From positions 1 to 64,000 of the forward strand of contig JACCIC010000296.1 of NCBI GenBank assembly GCA_018907035.1: DNA of 64,000 bases, in the 5' to 3' direction. A model generated the notes under the pieces. That model saw nothing but the letters and a program-made list of their open reading frames with translations. It was not told where the DNA came from and did no database searches. Position 1 is the first letter of the stretch. Each line of letters begins with the position of its first letter. This stretch comes from Sycobia sp. Sy_11. Lineage: Eukaryota; Arthropoda; Insecta; Hymenoptera; Epichrysomallidae. This document shows, piece by piece, positions 33,192 through 46,139 of the stretch. A program made the translations under genes and the position numbers.

Positions 33192-35636
33192 GTCCGGCAG
33201 CCAGCGGCATTTTTATGTCATATATTTAGCCTCGGACGAAAATTAGTTTAAATGATTCCTTTTAATGTTCTCTACAGAGTAGTCATCGTCCGCTGCGTCA
33301 ATTAATCATGATGCGGCAACGCGAGGCACCCAAACATTGTGAAAATCTTAAAAAAATGATAAAAAACAGGTTTTATGAAATAATTTTGAGTTTAGAAAAA
33401 AATGTTCCAACAAAAGTTGTAGATCCTATTGAAACAAATTTTTTATGTTCTATCCATTTTTGCTCTAAAGCTAATAATTGTGGAGAAAAACCCAATTAAT
33501 TATGCATATTTCGAGCTGCTATCGACTCAAACCATAGTCGATACGTCAGGGATCTACCTCGCCGCTCAGATCATTCGTGGTAAAGTACTTTTTAACTTTA
33601 AATTTTGCTCATAAAATTATAGTTTTAAAGCGAAAATATATCGAATGTAATAAATTTATTTTCGGTAGGTATCCAAATTTTGTTTAAAATCATTTTTAAC
33701 AAACTCTCTATTGTTCATATACTATCATTCATTTATTATTCTATACAAAGTTTTTAATGCTTTTCACTATTTCAGTATTAATTCAGCCAATTTGATATAT
33801 AATATTAATATTCCAAAGCTCCAAAAATTATTTGTAAAAACATTTTTCCTAATGGTTATAAATTTTTCATTACAAAAAAATCAAAAATACTAAAATACAG
33901 TAATGGTGAAGGAAAGTTGTTATATGGAAACATGGTAGTGATATATCTTGATTCTTTAATTTCTACTAATTAAGGATTTGTATACTGGTATAATGCATGC
34001 GATAAAATCATTTGAAAGTGCTTGCAAAATTACAGAAATTCTGTAAATTATGTAAATTATGCAATCGTATCACATTCTGTCAGAGAATCATATAACAGAT
34101 AAATATGACAAAAATTATTCAAATGACAATAAGATTCTGGAAATTTTATTAAGTGATTCGATGACAGTGCAACACACGAGATATACATCGTGTTCCAGTT
34201 TCCTCGAAAGCGCGTGCTACAACTGCAGTTTTATCCATCAGTTCTCATTTATTCTCGTAAAATTCTTTTTCGATCTTGGTCTACAGTACATGTAAGTTCA
34301 TTTATAATAATTTTTTGGATTGGAACAATCGGGAATATATGTCCGCTGAAGCAATGAACGGTACGTTCCCTATGTGCCTCAACTGCAGTTTAAAATTTGC
34401 AGCTTCAATTCCAGATTGTTGCAGTCCTAAATATTATTGCAAATAAACTTATATGTATTGTAAAACAAGAAGGAAAAAGAATTTTGCGAAGATAAATGAC
34501 AACTGATAGGTGAAACTGCAGTTGAAGCATACGTTTTCGAAAGCACTTTACTCACGTTTCTGTGATAGGGAACGGACCGTTCATTGCTTCGGCGAACATA
34601 CATTCCAGATTCTTTCAATCCTATAAAATATTATAAATGAACTTACATGTATTGTAGAACAAGATGAAAAAGAATTTTACGAGTATAAATGACAACTGAT
34701 GGGTAAAACTGCAGTTGTGGCACGCATTTTCGGGGAACATGGAACACGATAGATATCTCGTGTGTTGTACTGTCATCGAATTACCTAATAAATTTTCCAG
34801 AAATTCTTGTTGTCATTTGAAGAATTTTTGTCATATTTATCTGTTATATTATTCTTTGACAGAGTGTGAGGCGAGTGTAAATTTTTTTCCTAAGTTTGAA
34901 ACCACTTTTAAATACAGCGTCTTCCAAACCACTCTAACATATTATAATAGGAAAATGTATTTCTAATAAATTAAAGAGACTGTATATATCAGTTTTCTAA
35001 CTTAAACATATTTGTGATAATCAGATTAGAAAAATGAATGTTCTAGACTAATTTCTCCAATTTTATGGTGAAAAGCATCAAAAACTTTGTATATAATAAC
35101 ATATAAATGACGATATATAAAACAGTAGAGAGTTTGTTAAATATTGTTTTAAACAAAATTTGGAAACCTCCTTACAATAAATTTTTTACATTCCATATGT
35201 TTTTACTTTAAAACTAGACTTTTATGAGCAAAATTACAAATTAAAAATTACTTGTATCATGTATTATCTGAGCAACGGGATGGATCCCTGATGTATTGAC
35301 TGTAACATGGGATGATTATAGTAGCTGAAAACGCTTATTATTAATTGCGTTTTTCTCGATAATTATTAGCTTTACAGCAAAAATGGATAGAACATAAAAA
35401 ATTCATTTGAATAGGATCTACAACTTTTGTTTGAACAATTTTTTTTAAACTCAAAATTATTCCTTAAAACTTAATTTTGATTATTTTTACAAAGTTGGGG
35501 TGCCAGGTGTTGCCACATCCAGATTAGGTACCGCAGCAGACGATCACTCCCCTCTTCAGTACATTCAAAGGAATCATTTAAACTAATTTTCAGGTGAGGT
35601 TAAATTGGTCACTAAAAATGTCGCTGGCTGCCGGAC
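33192..35636. mobile_element. Giant foldback element, copy 2 (2.45 kb)
   Basis: Left arm 33192-34373 is the imperfect reverse complement of right arm 34565-35636. Landmarks at both ends and inside match: termini gtccggcagccagcg / cgctggctgccggac; ttgtagatcctatt (33417) against its complement near 35413; the ttctatccatttttgc block; the attctgtcagag block. The 191-bp centre contains an extra copy of a roughly 190-bp subrepeat also present in the right arm (34410-34600 and 34610-34790). No protein is encoded. Both known copies end in gatc(tc)n. A non-autonomous DNA transposon of foldback type is most likely. Confidence 0.85.
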
Positions 35637-35641
35637 TATTT

Positions 35642-35709
<68 letters not shown>
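35642..35709. repeat. (TC)n microsatellite
   Basis: Perfect tc repeat following the right end of foldback copy 2, as also after copy 1. Confidence 0.95.
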
Positions 35710-35710
<1 letters not shown>

Positions 35711-35992
35711 AGAACGTAGAAGTAGAAGTTGATTGTATTAAATTGTATGATATTTGTACATTATTGGCAGCTCCAGTATCCAAGTAATGAACATCTATTT
35801 CAGAATTTCACTTGAAAAATTTTCTTGCACAAATATAACGAGTATTTTAAAATTTTTTTTATAAATTTACTCTGGAATCTTCATACTTTAAATTTATTAT
35901 GTAAACTAATTTGAAAATGAATTTATAAAAAATATTCATTGCTAAAATTTTTGGCATTGATAATATAATTTTAGATTAATAAATATTTTTTT

Positions 35993-36243
35993 TCATTGAT
36001 CTTACAGTCCAATTAATTCAATCGAAAACAATACGTAACAATATCAATACATATTTACATTAACATTCATACATCAATACACAAAAATATTAAAAATAAA
36101 AATAAAATTAAAAATTATAATGACAGTCAGACTGTCCTTGTATGCAATCACCCCCGTAGACTATTCTGAAAATAAAATATTAGCTGAAAAAATTTTGTTA
36201 GTAAAGTGCAATCTGACTGTCCCCAACACCCTTAATTGATTAG
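35993..36243 (+). repeat. Penelope-like LTR fragment
   Basis: Shares cattgNtcttacag, gacagtcagactgtc, cacccccgtagact and gactgtccccaacaccctta with the copy at 24995. Confidence 0.7.
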
Positions 36244-37918
36244 GAAGTGCAATACATTGCATCATCATACTTTATTTTATACTTATATATAAAGTAATTT
36301 TAAAGAAATATATATAATTTAGGAATTGTAGGGAAAGAAACTTCCTATTTTACTTTCATTTATAAATTTGAAAAAATATATATCCTATGTTCTTTCAAAG
36401 ATGATATAGAATCTATATTTTGAATTTCAGAGCTATCGTTTCAGTAGCTGAAGCTTCAGAGTTGCATTTTAAAATTCGAAATACAAACAAAATTACACTT
36501 GCCTTTATAAATTAATTTATTATAATATGTGTATAAAAAATTATTTGGGTGTTGAGTGATTCAGAAACGTCATGTTTTAATCTTTTAAAGAATAATTTGT
36601 GTGAAAGATACTCAAGTAGCTTGAGTAAAAGGCAGTTAATACAAGTAAGCATTTAAAAATTAAAGTTTCAAGATACATGTGTTAAAATCGCCCTTAAAGT
36701 TCAAAAGAACATAATTTTAGTACTTATTTAAAAATATTATAAATAAAATAACTTCAATTTCTTAACCAGTGTTTGGGTATATTGAACACTTTTCTAGTCA
36801 TAGATATATTTTATAGCGCCGTTTCGAATTTCACTCCTATCTAGCATTAAGAGTATTGCTATGTCGTTGTGTATCCGAATACGCGGCTCCCCACCGCTGT
36901 GTTCGAAGCTGAGCGTAACGCGCAAATGCGGCAGACAGTTTTTCGTCATCGACCGTGATCGTTGGTTGATGCGTTATCTCGGCTCTCGTGCAGTCTTTTT
37001 TTATGTATATTGTGTATTTGTTTTGGTTTTACAGCAATATCTGCACGTTTGTTAATTATAACATATAATTTAATTATATCTGGCGTAACAGCAGTTGTTT
37101 TATATATTTTCGGTGATTAGTGAACAAGACCCGTGCGAGCGATCTGCGGATAACGCACCTACGCTATACAAAACGGTCGCGACATTATTAAGCCTGTCCC
37201 TTAGCACTCATGGAGCGAGGACTATACCCATTTCTAAGACGTAGCGGCTCCGTGAAGCGCTGAGCATTGAAACCGTTAATCTTCACATTCATTATCAACG
37301 ACCTCTTTGAGAAAGAGTGCATTCGGATTTATTTGAATACTAAGTTGCGTTTCGTAATATTTGCTGGGGCTTTTCCTTAAATTATTCCATTGTATGAATA
37401 AATAAGAGAAGCTCTTTTTTGGTACCAATTACGTTAGTTTATTATTACTATAAGGTTCATTACATGTTTATAAATATTTTAATAATAGTAATAAATATAA
37501 TATTAATCTATAATTTTCTCGAGCTTCTCCCTCAAAATCGTGAGAGGTTTTAGGCCCAAGCAAATTATTTTGATTATTATTTTTCTCGCGAAAATCTTGT
37601 ATTTTATTTCTCAGCACATAACAGCTTATTCCTCCATTGCTTAGTCAATTGTTACCCTTATATTATTATTCAATACATGTATTTACATATTTTATAATTG
37701 TACGGTAAGTAATAAATACCTTTGCAACCAGTAAATTTTACAATTTATTTTTTCTAAGTTTTTTAAATTTCGTACCCTAAAACAATAACAAATATTTATA
37801 CAATTCATTACCTATTTTAAGACATTGAGTTATACAATATATTTCCTCAAAATTTTTTTGAAAAGTAAAATTTTCAAGTGTACGTATTATATAAAGCAAA
37901 TAATATTTCAGTAAATGT
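36244..37918. other. No gene recognised; GC-richer island at about 36860-37260
   Basis: Mostly AT-rich. The island at 36860-37260 is richer in CpG and has a short open frame (36861-37055) without family resemblance. It could be part of an LTR or a lost promoter; I see nothing decisive. Confidence 0.5.
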
Positions 37919-38197
37919 TTAATGAGCACGTATCGCGCTCTTTCTCAGATGGAAGCGACAGAGATAAGAACCGAAGTCTCCATGCTCAGTGAGGATTCGG
38001 ATTGACCATCGCGACGGCCCGATCCAGTCCGCCCCAATCCTATTTCTGACACTAGGTAGGTCAGAATGTGTCAGCCTACCTTTTGTCGAGTTATCCCAGA
38101 TTTCTTGCAAGTCATCGAGATATCTTTCCGATATCTCTCGCGCGGCACAACATTGGTCCCCAAGTGAAGCTGCATTTTTACAATCAAATTGTGCCAA
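37919..38197 (-). pseudogene. R1-type ORF2 C-terminal fragment
   Basis: The 92-codon frame contains LDDLQEIWDNSTKGRLTHSD and LTEHGDFGSYLCRFHL, the conserved region after RT in R1/TRAS-like LINEs that precedes the CCHC zinc finger. It overlaps the RT fragment in a different phase, so a frameshift separates them. The sequence ends before the zinc finger. Confidence 0.7.
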
Positions 38198-38604
38198 CCT
38201 GCCGCTACATAAGCAGTGATAGATGTGAACAGCCCGATGTAGATAGTACTAAGAGCCATAAATTTGCGGCCCCATTCCCATCTTGCCAGGTGTTCAATCC
38301 TGTTAAACACATCCACACATTTGGATTGTACCGCTTTCAAATGGCAGCCGATTTTGGTTGGGCCCAGTACGGATCTCTGCGGGCATCTCTTACTGATCCC
38401 AAGTTGTACTTCCTCAAAGCCATCTCGTATAAGGACTGGACAGTCGTCCTTTCGGTAATTTCTTATTAGTTTATAGAGACCCCTTAGGTACGCTTTGATT
38501 TTCAGTGCTGTTAATATAGCGGACCACCGGTCATTGTCAAAGGTGCCCTTTATGTCCAAGAAAATTGCTACAACATCCTTTCTGCTCGATTCACACACAG
38601 ACAT
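38071..38604 (-). pseudogene. R1-type RT fragment with the catalytic palm deleted
   Basis: Residues about 12-22 carry VAIFLDIKGTFDN (motif A, catalytic Asp present), and 62-82 carry KRCPQRSVLGP (motif B region). Directly after that the sequence jumps to the post-RT region (FMALSTIYIGLFTSITAYVAAGW), so the segment with the FADD/YADD motif is missing. This is an internal deletion that leaves the frame open. The frame then shifts near 38190; the C-terminal domain continues in another phase at 37919-38197. Confidence 0.75.
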
Positions 38605-41600
38605 ACGCAGCTGAGCTATGGCGTTCTCTGTGGATCGCCCTCTCCTAACGGCGAATTATCTTGGGGATAATTGTGTTTCTATGATATCGTTAGAGCTTCA
38701 AGGACTTTTCCTAGTATTGGCAAAAGACAAATGGGCCTGCAGGATACGGGAACCTCAGGCTCTTCGTCTTACTCCTTTCGGATTGTGAGGACTTGGCTGA
38801 CCTTCCACTCATTGGGAAAGACCGAAAATCTCAAGCACGAGTTGTATATTGTTGATCAGGTCCTGCCTGATGGTCGGCAGTGCTGTTCGAATAATGGCCA
38901 AGTCGAAGCTGTCTGGGCCAGGGGCCTTACCCAGCTTCATCTTGGCCAATTCTGATCCAACTCAGTGAAATTGAATTCAACCTCGGCTCCCCAGGGCGGA
39001 AGGGTGTTGATCATGTACCCCATATCTTTCGGCTCTTGCGTTTCATCTTGTATATTGTCTGGAGTGAAAATAGTGTTTAGTTCTGTCGTTGCAGTATTCA
39101 CCCAGTCCGTCATGTAGGTGTTATCATGGAGCGTGTCATCCAGAAGGACGTTGCAGGCAACTTCCTTGATGGACAGCTTACTTGCTTGTAGCCGATAAGC
39201 TATACCCCAATGGTTTTGATTACCCTGAAGGGTTCTGATTCTTTTACAAAGTCTTGCGATTTTGTCTCTTTGGTATGCCGGAGTTTACGGACATACTCTC
39301 TTCTATCCTCTTTGTGATATTCTTTGAGGTGCTCCCGTTTAACAGAGTCACGCTCTTTCTGGAAAACTCGACGGGCTCGATTTGCAGCCCTCTATAACCT
39401 ATCAAATTCAGGGTTCCATCAGGGAACCCTCCTAGCAACTGCCCTACTCCTCGGTATGGCAGAATTTCACACTTTCGTCAAAGTGGCTGTTAGTGAGCGA
39501 ATTCTCTCGATTGTCTCCATGATAGAGCCGGCCATTTCTTTAGGGAGCTGGTCGCATTGATCTTCGACTATAACGTAGAAAGTATGCCAGTTCGCTTTCT
39601 GTGTAGGGTATCGCTGTAGTTTCTGTCCCTGATTCGTAGCACCTGAACTTGCAGGTGTGCCTGCTCCATTAAGCTCGCCCGAACTAGGTGCAGCACCTTA
39701 TTTAACTGTATAAGGTGCACCCCTATTTCGTGACTCAGCTAGAAGTATCCACTGACTACATACATCGACAAAGAATGCAACCCTCACCTCCCCTGCTGTG
39801 AAGTGTGTATTTTTGCGGCCCGTTAGTTTTAACACGGCCACCTCGGGATTGAGGACTGTTATAGCCGCCCAGGGCATATTCCCATGCACATATACCATTT
39901 TCGTGCACAGTTCGAACCCCTCTATTCAGCCACTGCGATGGTACGGCTCCTGGAGAAGCATGATGTCAACTCCACTTTCCACACATTTGGATTTTATCTC
40001 AGAAGTGACTCTGCGCGCTCTTCTAGCGTTTCGTTACGCAAAGCGCAGAACAGTTCCACTTCGATTCCATCGTGCATTACTGTCCATAATCCCTTGAGTT
40101 TATCAACCTCTCCAAGGCAGCTTTGTACGCGGGATATTTGTTGTGATGGAGCCATGATTATGAGGTTTCTTTGATTTTTCGCAATTAGCATGTTTCGGCG
40201 ATTTGTCTTTGTGTGCACAATCTTTACTGCCATAGCCGCTTTGGGCGCAATGAGAAGAGCCTTATTCGTTTTTGCCAAACTTGCAATATCGAATTATCAA
40301 AAAAAAACATTCCCTACACTTATCGATCCAAAAGCTCGCCAGTTATATATCGGACCACTGACAGCAAAAGTCGCAAGGATAGCGATAGTGCCAGTTATAT
40401 CGTTTTTACAGATGGCAGATGGCCAAATCTGCTCCAACGATGGAGAAATAGGCTCACTTCTGAAAATAGATAGGCAACAGATTATGACGCATTTCAAAGT
40501 GTCGACATCATTGAAATATGATATAATGCTAGGGATGAATGTCCTGATCCAGTTGGAGATGACGATTAACTTCGCCGAACCAGCTTGGCATACAGCATAA
40601 AAAATTATACAATATTTTGTGGTGCAGACTAATAGTGATACTAATAGTAATATTCAAGCAATTATCGCCTTATAGGTTGCGAACGAAGTCACCACGTTTG
40701 AACGAGGAGAGAGGCGGCAACTAAACTAGCTATTAATTAGATCAGCTGATATCGGAATTTAACAGGCAAGTGCAATTGGCACAAATGCCTGCACATCACA
40801 TCGATTTCTAAGGCAACCAGCCAAGTAAACAGCGCTTTCGCCGAATTCCTAATCAATTACTGAGGCAGACACACGAAGAAATTGATAAACTTCTAGCTGA
40901 AGCTATTATCAAATCCGGTGCAGCAGTTGTCCTATAATCGTACTGAAGAAAGACAGTAAGATCCGGTTCTGTATTAACTACAAGTCGGTGAACTAGGTGA
41001 CGAAGAAGGATGTATATCCTCTTCCTCACACGGATATCCTATTGGATAATCTGTGTAATGCTCTATGTCTATCCAAGATAGATCTGAGCCAGGTCTATCA
41101 TCGAAGTTTATTAGTTGACAAAAGCGATGAAAAACCGCATATCCAGTCCCTCAGAAATGGCTGATTGATTACACGAGAATTCCTTACGGGCTGGTAAATG
41201 CCCCAGCCAGATTTTAGCGTGGCGTGGATGTCGTGTTCGGATCGCAATGACAACCCTGCGACTTTATTTACATGGACGATATCATTATTGCTACGAGAAC
41301 TTTCAAGGAACACACTCAGCAATTAACAGCGATGCTGACTCGCCTTAAACAGGTCGGGCTTCAAATTAATAGAGACAAATCTGAATTTTGTTGACCGGAA
41401 GTGCGCTATTTAGGATAAATAGAACAGATAGATGGACTGCGTACCAACTCTGACAAATTACGACCTGTCACCAAATATCCAGCGACTAAAAACTGAGGAC
41501 TTTTCTTGGTATGATAGGATAGTATGCCCACTTCATAAAATCTTTATCGGACGTAAATGTTACTGTGATCTTTGACAAAGCTACTAAAAAATCCATGAGA

Positions 41601-41802
41601 TGGCACTAGAAAAATCCTAGGAAGATGCTTTCACCCAGCTGTGCATCCTGTTAACAGAAGCCCCCGTGCTAGCGCGACTCTGACAAAACAAGCCCTATAT
41701 ACTATAAACTGACGCTAGTAATTATGCCTTCGAATCCGTTTTGAGTCAGGACAATGAAAACTAGGAGCACCCATTGCGTATGCAAACAGGGCATTTACTA
41801 AA

Positions 41803-42048
41803 GTGAAGAAAAACTACGCGGTAATCGTAAAGGAATGCCTTGCTGTACTTCGGGCTGTAGAGAAATTTCGTGGCTACCTGTTGAGAGAAAAGTTCACGGT
41901 GATCACGGATTACAACAGAATGAAATGGATACACACGCTAAAAACCCCTAGGAGAAGATTACCCAGATGGATCACGATGCTACAGGCTTATAACACGCAG
42001 ATAATCCATAGAAAAGGCGCATTACATAAGGTATATTCTTACGCTTAG
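41803..42048 (+). pseudogene. Gypsy RNase H fragment
   Basis: The 81-codon frame contains KECLAVLRAVEKFRGYL and FTVITDYNRMKWI, then RRLPRWITMLQAYNTQIIHRKG, standard for the second half of a gypsy RNase H and the following linker. The upstream half with the first catalytic Asp is in a broken frame before 41800. Confidence 0.75.
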
Positions 42049-42210
42049 CCCCCTTAGACGAATCACCTGTTGCTACCCTCACTAGCATAGAGTGAGACAA
42101 TTATTATGAGAGCAGAATAAAGAAAATTAAAAACTGCCCAGAGAGATATCCTGACTAGTGCATAAATAACAACATACTCTACAAAACCGCCCAAATGTCT
42201 ACTGAGATAA

Positions 42211-42519
42211 ATGGATTCCGATATAGACGATTGGAAGTTAGTCGTTTCATTCAAGGACAGAGAGCGTGTAATGTTCGAATTTCATAACACAACGACTTCC
42301 GGAAATTTTGGTATCCAGAAGATGCTGAATAAAGTGATTCGGAAATACTACAGGCCAGGAATGCGCAGAGATATTTATAACTACATTAAGCATTGTCGAG
42401 AATGTCAGATTTATATGGTATTCCATAAAGTACCTGCTGACCTTTTGGCACACACTGTATTGAAGGGAATTAAAAAAATGGTATTGAACGCCCCCAAAAT
42501 CCCAGAAAAGAAAGAATAG
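42211..42519 (+). pseudogene. Gypsy integrase zinc-binding domain fragment
   Basis: EFHNTTTSGNFGIQKML...CRECQ matches the H2C2 integrase zinc domain (H...H...CxxC). The second His is Asn in this copy. The DDE core that should follow is not recognisable. A 22-bp direct duplication lies at about 42508-42552. Confidence 0.7.
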
Positions 42520-42639
42520 AACCATAAAGAAAGAATAGAACCATAAAGAAAAATATAAAGAGATAGCAAATGGTTCCTATGAAGAGGGTGTCTCTGTCGG
42601 TAAAAGTCACCCTGACCCCCTACCGCACGCATTTAAATC

Positions 42640-43420
42640 GAGCCCGTGCCACCAAGAAGACTATCGTCTAGAATATAAACATGAATTCAATCCATTTAGA
42701 ATGAATATGGTTTGGAAGGGCGAGTTTGTCACCTGTCAAATAAGCAGCCCGTTTTCCGAAACCGAGAATGCGCAAAGTACAAGCCGCGAGAGTATGCGGC
42801 AAGCAAGAAGAAGGAAAGAAGAGAGAAGAAAAAAAATTCGTTCTTGATTGTCCAGTTATCGTAGGGCACGAAAGCATCGTTTTTTCTAATGCTGATCCAT
42901 TTATGCTTAGCTCCACTGATCTAAAGGTAGTAGTCGTAAGAAGAAGTTTCCTTATTCAAAAAAAATTTTCTTTTCTTTCTTTTTATGCTGACCATGCAAT
43001 AGCAATAGTCCTAATTTAACTAACCTAAGTAAAATAAAGCAATAATTATAACCATGTTTTTATTAATAATCTAAATAAAATAAGCAATAGTTATGAACAC
43101 CATACGGTTCATTTCAATTAATATAAGAACAAACATAAAAATTCTTTCTTGATTTGATCAGCCTTTGCAGGGGCAGTGTGGCTATCACAAAATGATATAC
43201 AAGTTCGAATTCCAACGAAAAGTAAATATAAGCCAAGTTCTTAAATTAATAAGTTCTTTTTTCTTTTTTTTTGTACCGCATTTCCCCCAGGCAACTTAGA
43301 CTCTTATACACTAGGATATTTCACATACAATCGTACATACTAAAATATTTCTAATGCAATATTACATACTACTATATACTTCTAATCTTACATACTAAAA
43401 TTTTTTTTCTTTTGTTTATT
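42640..43420. other. No gene recognised
   Basis: Possibly the end of the gypsy element (42590-42900, Lys/Arg-rich short open frame at 42768-43019) and then AT-rich sequence. Nothing firm. Confidence 0.4.
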
Positions 43421-43425
43421 TAATT

Positions 43426-43650
43426 ATTCCATATAGAAGAAACATAAGTAAGAATAAAACTTACATTCTTATAAATTAAATAAGTATTTTCATTTTATAA
43501 CAATTATTAATAATGCATATGCGATGATCAGTTTTGTAACCAGAAAGAGTATATGAGAGAAAAAAAGAGTATCTTATCTAATGTTGACATAATAATAATA
43601 ACTTGAAAGCATATAATATAATTGACAGATGTGTAAAATAAATTGTTTTT
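43426..43650 (+). repeat. Partial copy of a MITE-like repeat
   Basis: About 225 bp closely match 50365-50582 in the same orientation (ccatatagaagaaacat, acttacattcttataaatt, gacagatgtgtaa). The right half seen in the other copy is missing. Confidence 0.75.
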
Positions 43651-45120
43651 TTTTCTTAGAACTTTTACATACAACGTTTACATGAAATTTTAATAATAAC
43701 TTTAACGACTTATACTAACTAACAACTTTATCCAATTACTTAGATGTAACGACATATACCATCCTCTTGTTTCTGCATCATCTTCGTTGATCACTAAACT
43801 GGAGTACTGGCTGATAGTTATACTGGATCAATGTTGTAGTTGTTAATCAAATTTGTTTCATTTCTTCCCTAACGATGTGTCCTCAATCTCTCTTATTCTT
43901 CGCATTTTTACTGTCACCTTTTTAGATTATTTTCTTTCCTGAACTTGTATTCTTAGCATTAATTTCTTCTTTGATATTTCTATCGTTTATTCTTTCTGAT
44001 CATACATTTTCAAATTTCCCAGTTGTATATTTCAGATACCTTTGTAATGTTTTTATTCTGTTTGCTCATCTCTACAACTATTCATCGCTTATTTCCAAAT
44101 TTCATTATTTTTATTTACCAACTATTTCTATTGTAGATTGATAGTGTCTTCGCTCGGTTATTCTTAATTATAACATTTTTTTAAATATTACACGAACTCG
44201 CTTTTTTTGGATTTATTGTTTTTTTGTAATAGGTTTAGTATTTTTTTTTCTCTTTTTCTATTATTTCAGATTTATCATTTTGATCTATGTTTCTACCTAT
44301 TTACAGTTGTTTTTCCTTTTTTTTTAAGATTCATTATCTGTAACAATAGTATTTTGATTATTTATTGATGCTGCTTTAAATTAAGTAACTTCACTTATTC
44401 TATTTTTGGAATTCTTTACAGTTGCTTCATTAGTTTTTTTTTATGCATTTGGCTTACTTTTTTTTATATTATTTATATTATATTGTTCTAGATTCACTAT
44501 TTGTATTTATAATATTATTCAGATTATTGGTCGCTTTTTCAGATTCATTGTCTTGATTCACAATATTTTTATTATGATTTATGGTTACTATTTCCGATAT
44601 ACTGGTTTTACTTGTATTTTCATTGTTATTTATTACAATTTCTTTTTCGATGCATTGTTTGTATGTATAATATTATTAAAATTATTTATGGTGGCTTTAT
44701 CATATTCTCTAGCTTCATTATTAGTATTTTTATTATTATCCATTGATGTTACATTAAATTGACTAATTTTAATTAGTATACTTTTACAATTATTTACAGA
44801 TACTTTTTTAGATTCATTAATTTCCTAATATCATATCCGCACTCGTATTTACCTTTTGCTTTTATTTATCTTCTTTTTCTCAATGTCTAAATTTTTCAAA
44901 TTTCACCATTATTGTTTGGGTAATCTATTTAAAGTTATGGCTTTATCTACTGTGAGTAGTTTTTTTTTCTTCATTGTTCACTTTATCTTTTATTCAATTA
45001 ATTTTTCGTCACTTTCTCTTTCTTATTTATTATTTTATCTTTACTTCACTTTGTCATTCTTATTTATTATTAATTTGTTTTATTGCGTGAGTGCGTTTCG
45101 GCGCTCAGTCCATGCGATGG
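43651..45120. other. T-rich low-complexity region
   Basis: Long pyrimidine-rich stretch with loosely repeated agattcatta and tattattattta segments. The open frames at 44406-44762 and 44856-45197 encode Phe/Leu/Ile/Tyr runs as expected from T-rich DNA, not recognisable membrane proteins. Confidence 0.6.
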
Positions 45121-45122
45121 CA

Positions 45123-45326
45123 TTGTTAGGACCTAACCTCGTCGGCCATCAGCAGACGACTATGCGCAGCTCGTTGAGCGGGGAGGTAAAGAGATAGGAG
45201 ACGGTGTCGAGCACAAGGCGCCACGGCGCGTCTTGAGGTTTTCCTCTTCGTTGGATGGCGCGCGCGTCGTCTTCTCTCTCTCTCTCTCTCTGGATAAGTC
45301 GACGCGGGCGCCTTCTGACACTCCTC

Positions 45327-45379
<53 letters not shown>

Positions 45380-45550
45380 ATGTATATCCCGAACCCACGT
45401 ATCTAAATGTGAATAATAAATACAATTTTTTTTTACTTAATTTATACAGTATCGTTCTTGTGTGCTCATTTAATTTCGGTTTCCCCGTTCCATCTAGCTA
45501 CAATAAACAGCAAAGGTTATAAATGGCACCCGTAAGTAGAGCCCCCGAGC
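45123..45550 (+). repeat. Possible solo LTR with primer-site-like sequence
   Basis: Begins TGTTAGGACCTAAC (a perfect 13-bp inverted repeat after T), contains aataaata signals near 45413 and is followed by tggcacccgtaagtagag (45520-45537), which looks like a tRNA-complementary primer site. No second LTR was found. Low confidence. Confidence 0.3.
45270..45373. repeat. (TC)n and (TA)n microsatellites
   Basis: Short tc tract at about 45273-45292 and ta tract at 45331-45373. Confidence 0.85.
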
Positions 45551-45999
45551 ACAATTAGTGTTAAGTGCCGGCAGTTTCGACTTGCACACAACATCTTAGC
45601 CCCTCGCGAAATCGGTATCGCGAATAAGTTCCTCGCGATTCCAACCCGGAAAAGTGACAATAAAAGACAAAGGACGGTCTTTTTCTATCTGCGAATATTT
45701 TTCTTCCTGATGCGCCCGTTCGCCCTGTCGAGAAAAATAAGAAGTCGAAAAGTCGTGTGCATGTGACATAAACACATGAAGTGCTTATAGTATGTGACGA
45801 ACTGTCTAGTACTCGCACTCCGTCTATAGGAAAAGTGAGAGTGCCGGCCAAGTTAGACCACATCTGTAAATCGTATATATATACACGTGCACGCTAGAAG
45901 TACTTGCGCGCTTCCTCCTTTTACTTTCTCTTAAGCGTATACGAATATTATGAAAATAACGCATGAGAACTTGTATACGTACACACGCACGTACATGTA

Positions 46000-46029
46000 T
46001 TTATGTATGTATGTATTTATGTATGTATG

Positions 46030-46087
<58 letters not shown>

Positions 46088-46099
46088 TATGCATATGCA

Positions 46100-46135
<36 letters not shown>
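46000..46135. repeat. (TATG)n/(TA)n microsatellites
   Basis: tatg repeats followed by ta repeats with a short interruption containing gcatatgcatat. Confidence 0.9.
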
Positions 46136-46136
<1 letters not shown>

Positions 46137-46139
46137 ATT

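Larger units (their letters stand above)
37919..40290 (-). mobile_element. Decayed R1-clade LINE, 3'-truncated and internally deleted
   Basis: Reading from 40290 downwards: an N-terminal remnant, endonuclease-like pieces (39700-39900, including PWAAITVLNPEVAVLKLTG), a linker region (39130-38960), RT start (GKAPGPDGFDL-like, near 38920) and the RT/C-terminal frames below. Gene order and motifs fit ORF2 of an R1/TRAS-type LINE. The 3' end stops within the C-terminal domain (HGDFGSYLCRFHL) without zinc knuckle, 3' UTR or A tail. Many stops; dead. Confidence 0.75.
40297..42640 (+). mobile_element. Second decayed Ty3/gypsy element
   Basis: Plus-strand fragments in the order protease C-terminal part (about 40480-40600: DIMLGMNVLIQLEMTINFA), RT (about 40830-41420, riddled with stops), RNase H (41700-42048) and integrase zinc-binding domain (42211-42519). 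No LTRs found. It abuts the 5' side of the R1-type element head to head at about 40295, with an A run at the junction. Confidence 0.75.

Noticed and set aside
36861..37055. Short gene in the GC-richer island
   Set aside because: 64 codons with no recognised motif and no splice or promoter context.
40190..40600. Single 136-codon gene
   Set aside because: Its first third is the complement of the R1-type element and its last third is a gypsy protease fragment; it only looks open across the junction.
44406..44762. Hydrophobic 118-codon frame resembling a membrane protein
   Set aside because: The T-rich strand encodes Phe/Leu/Ile by composition alone; there is no motif, no neighbouring gene and similar runs occur in other frames.
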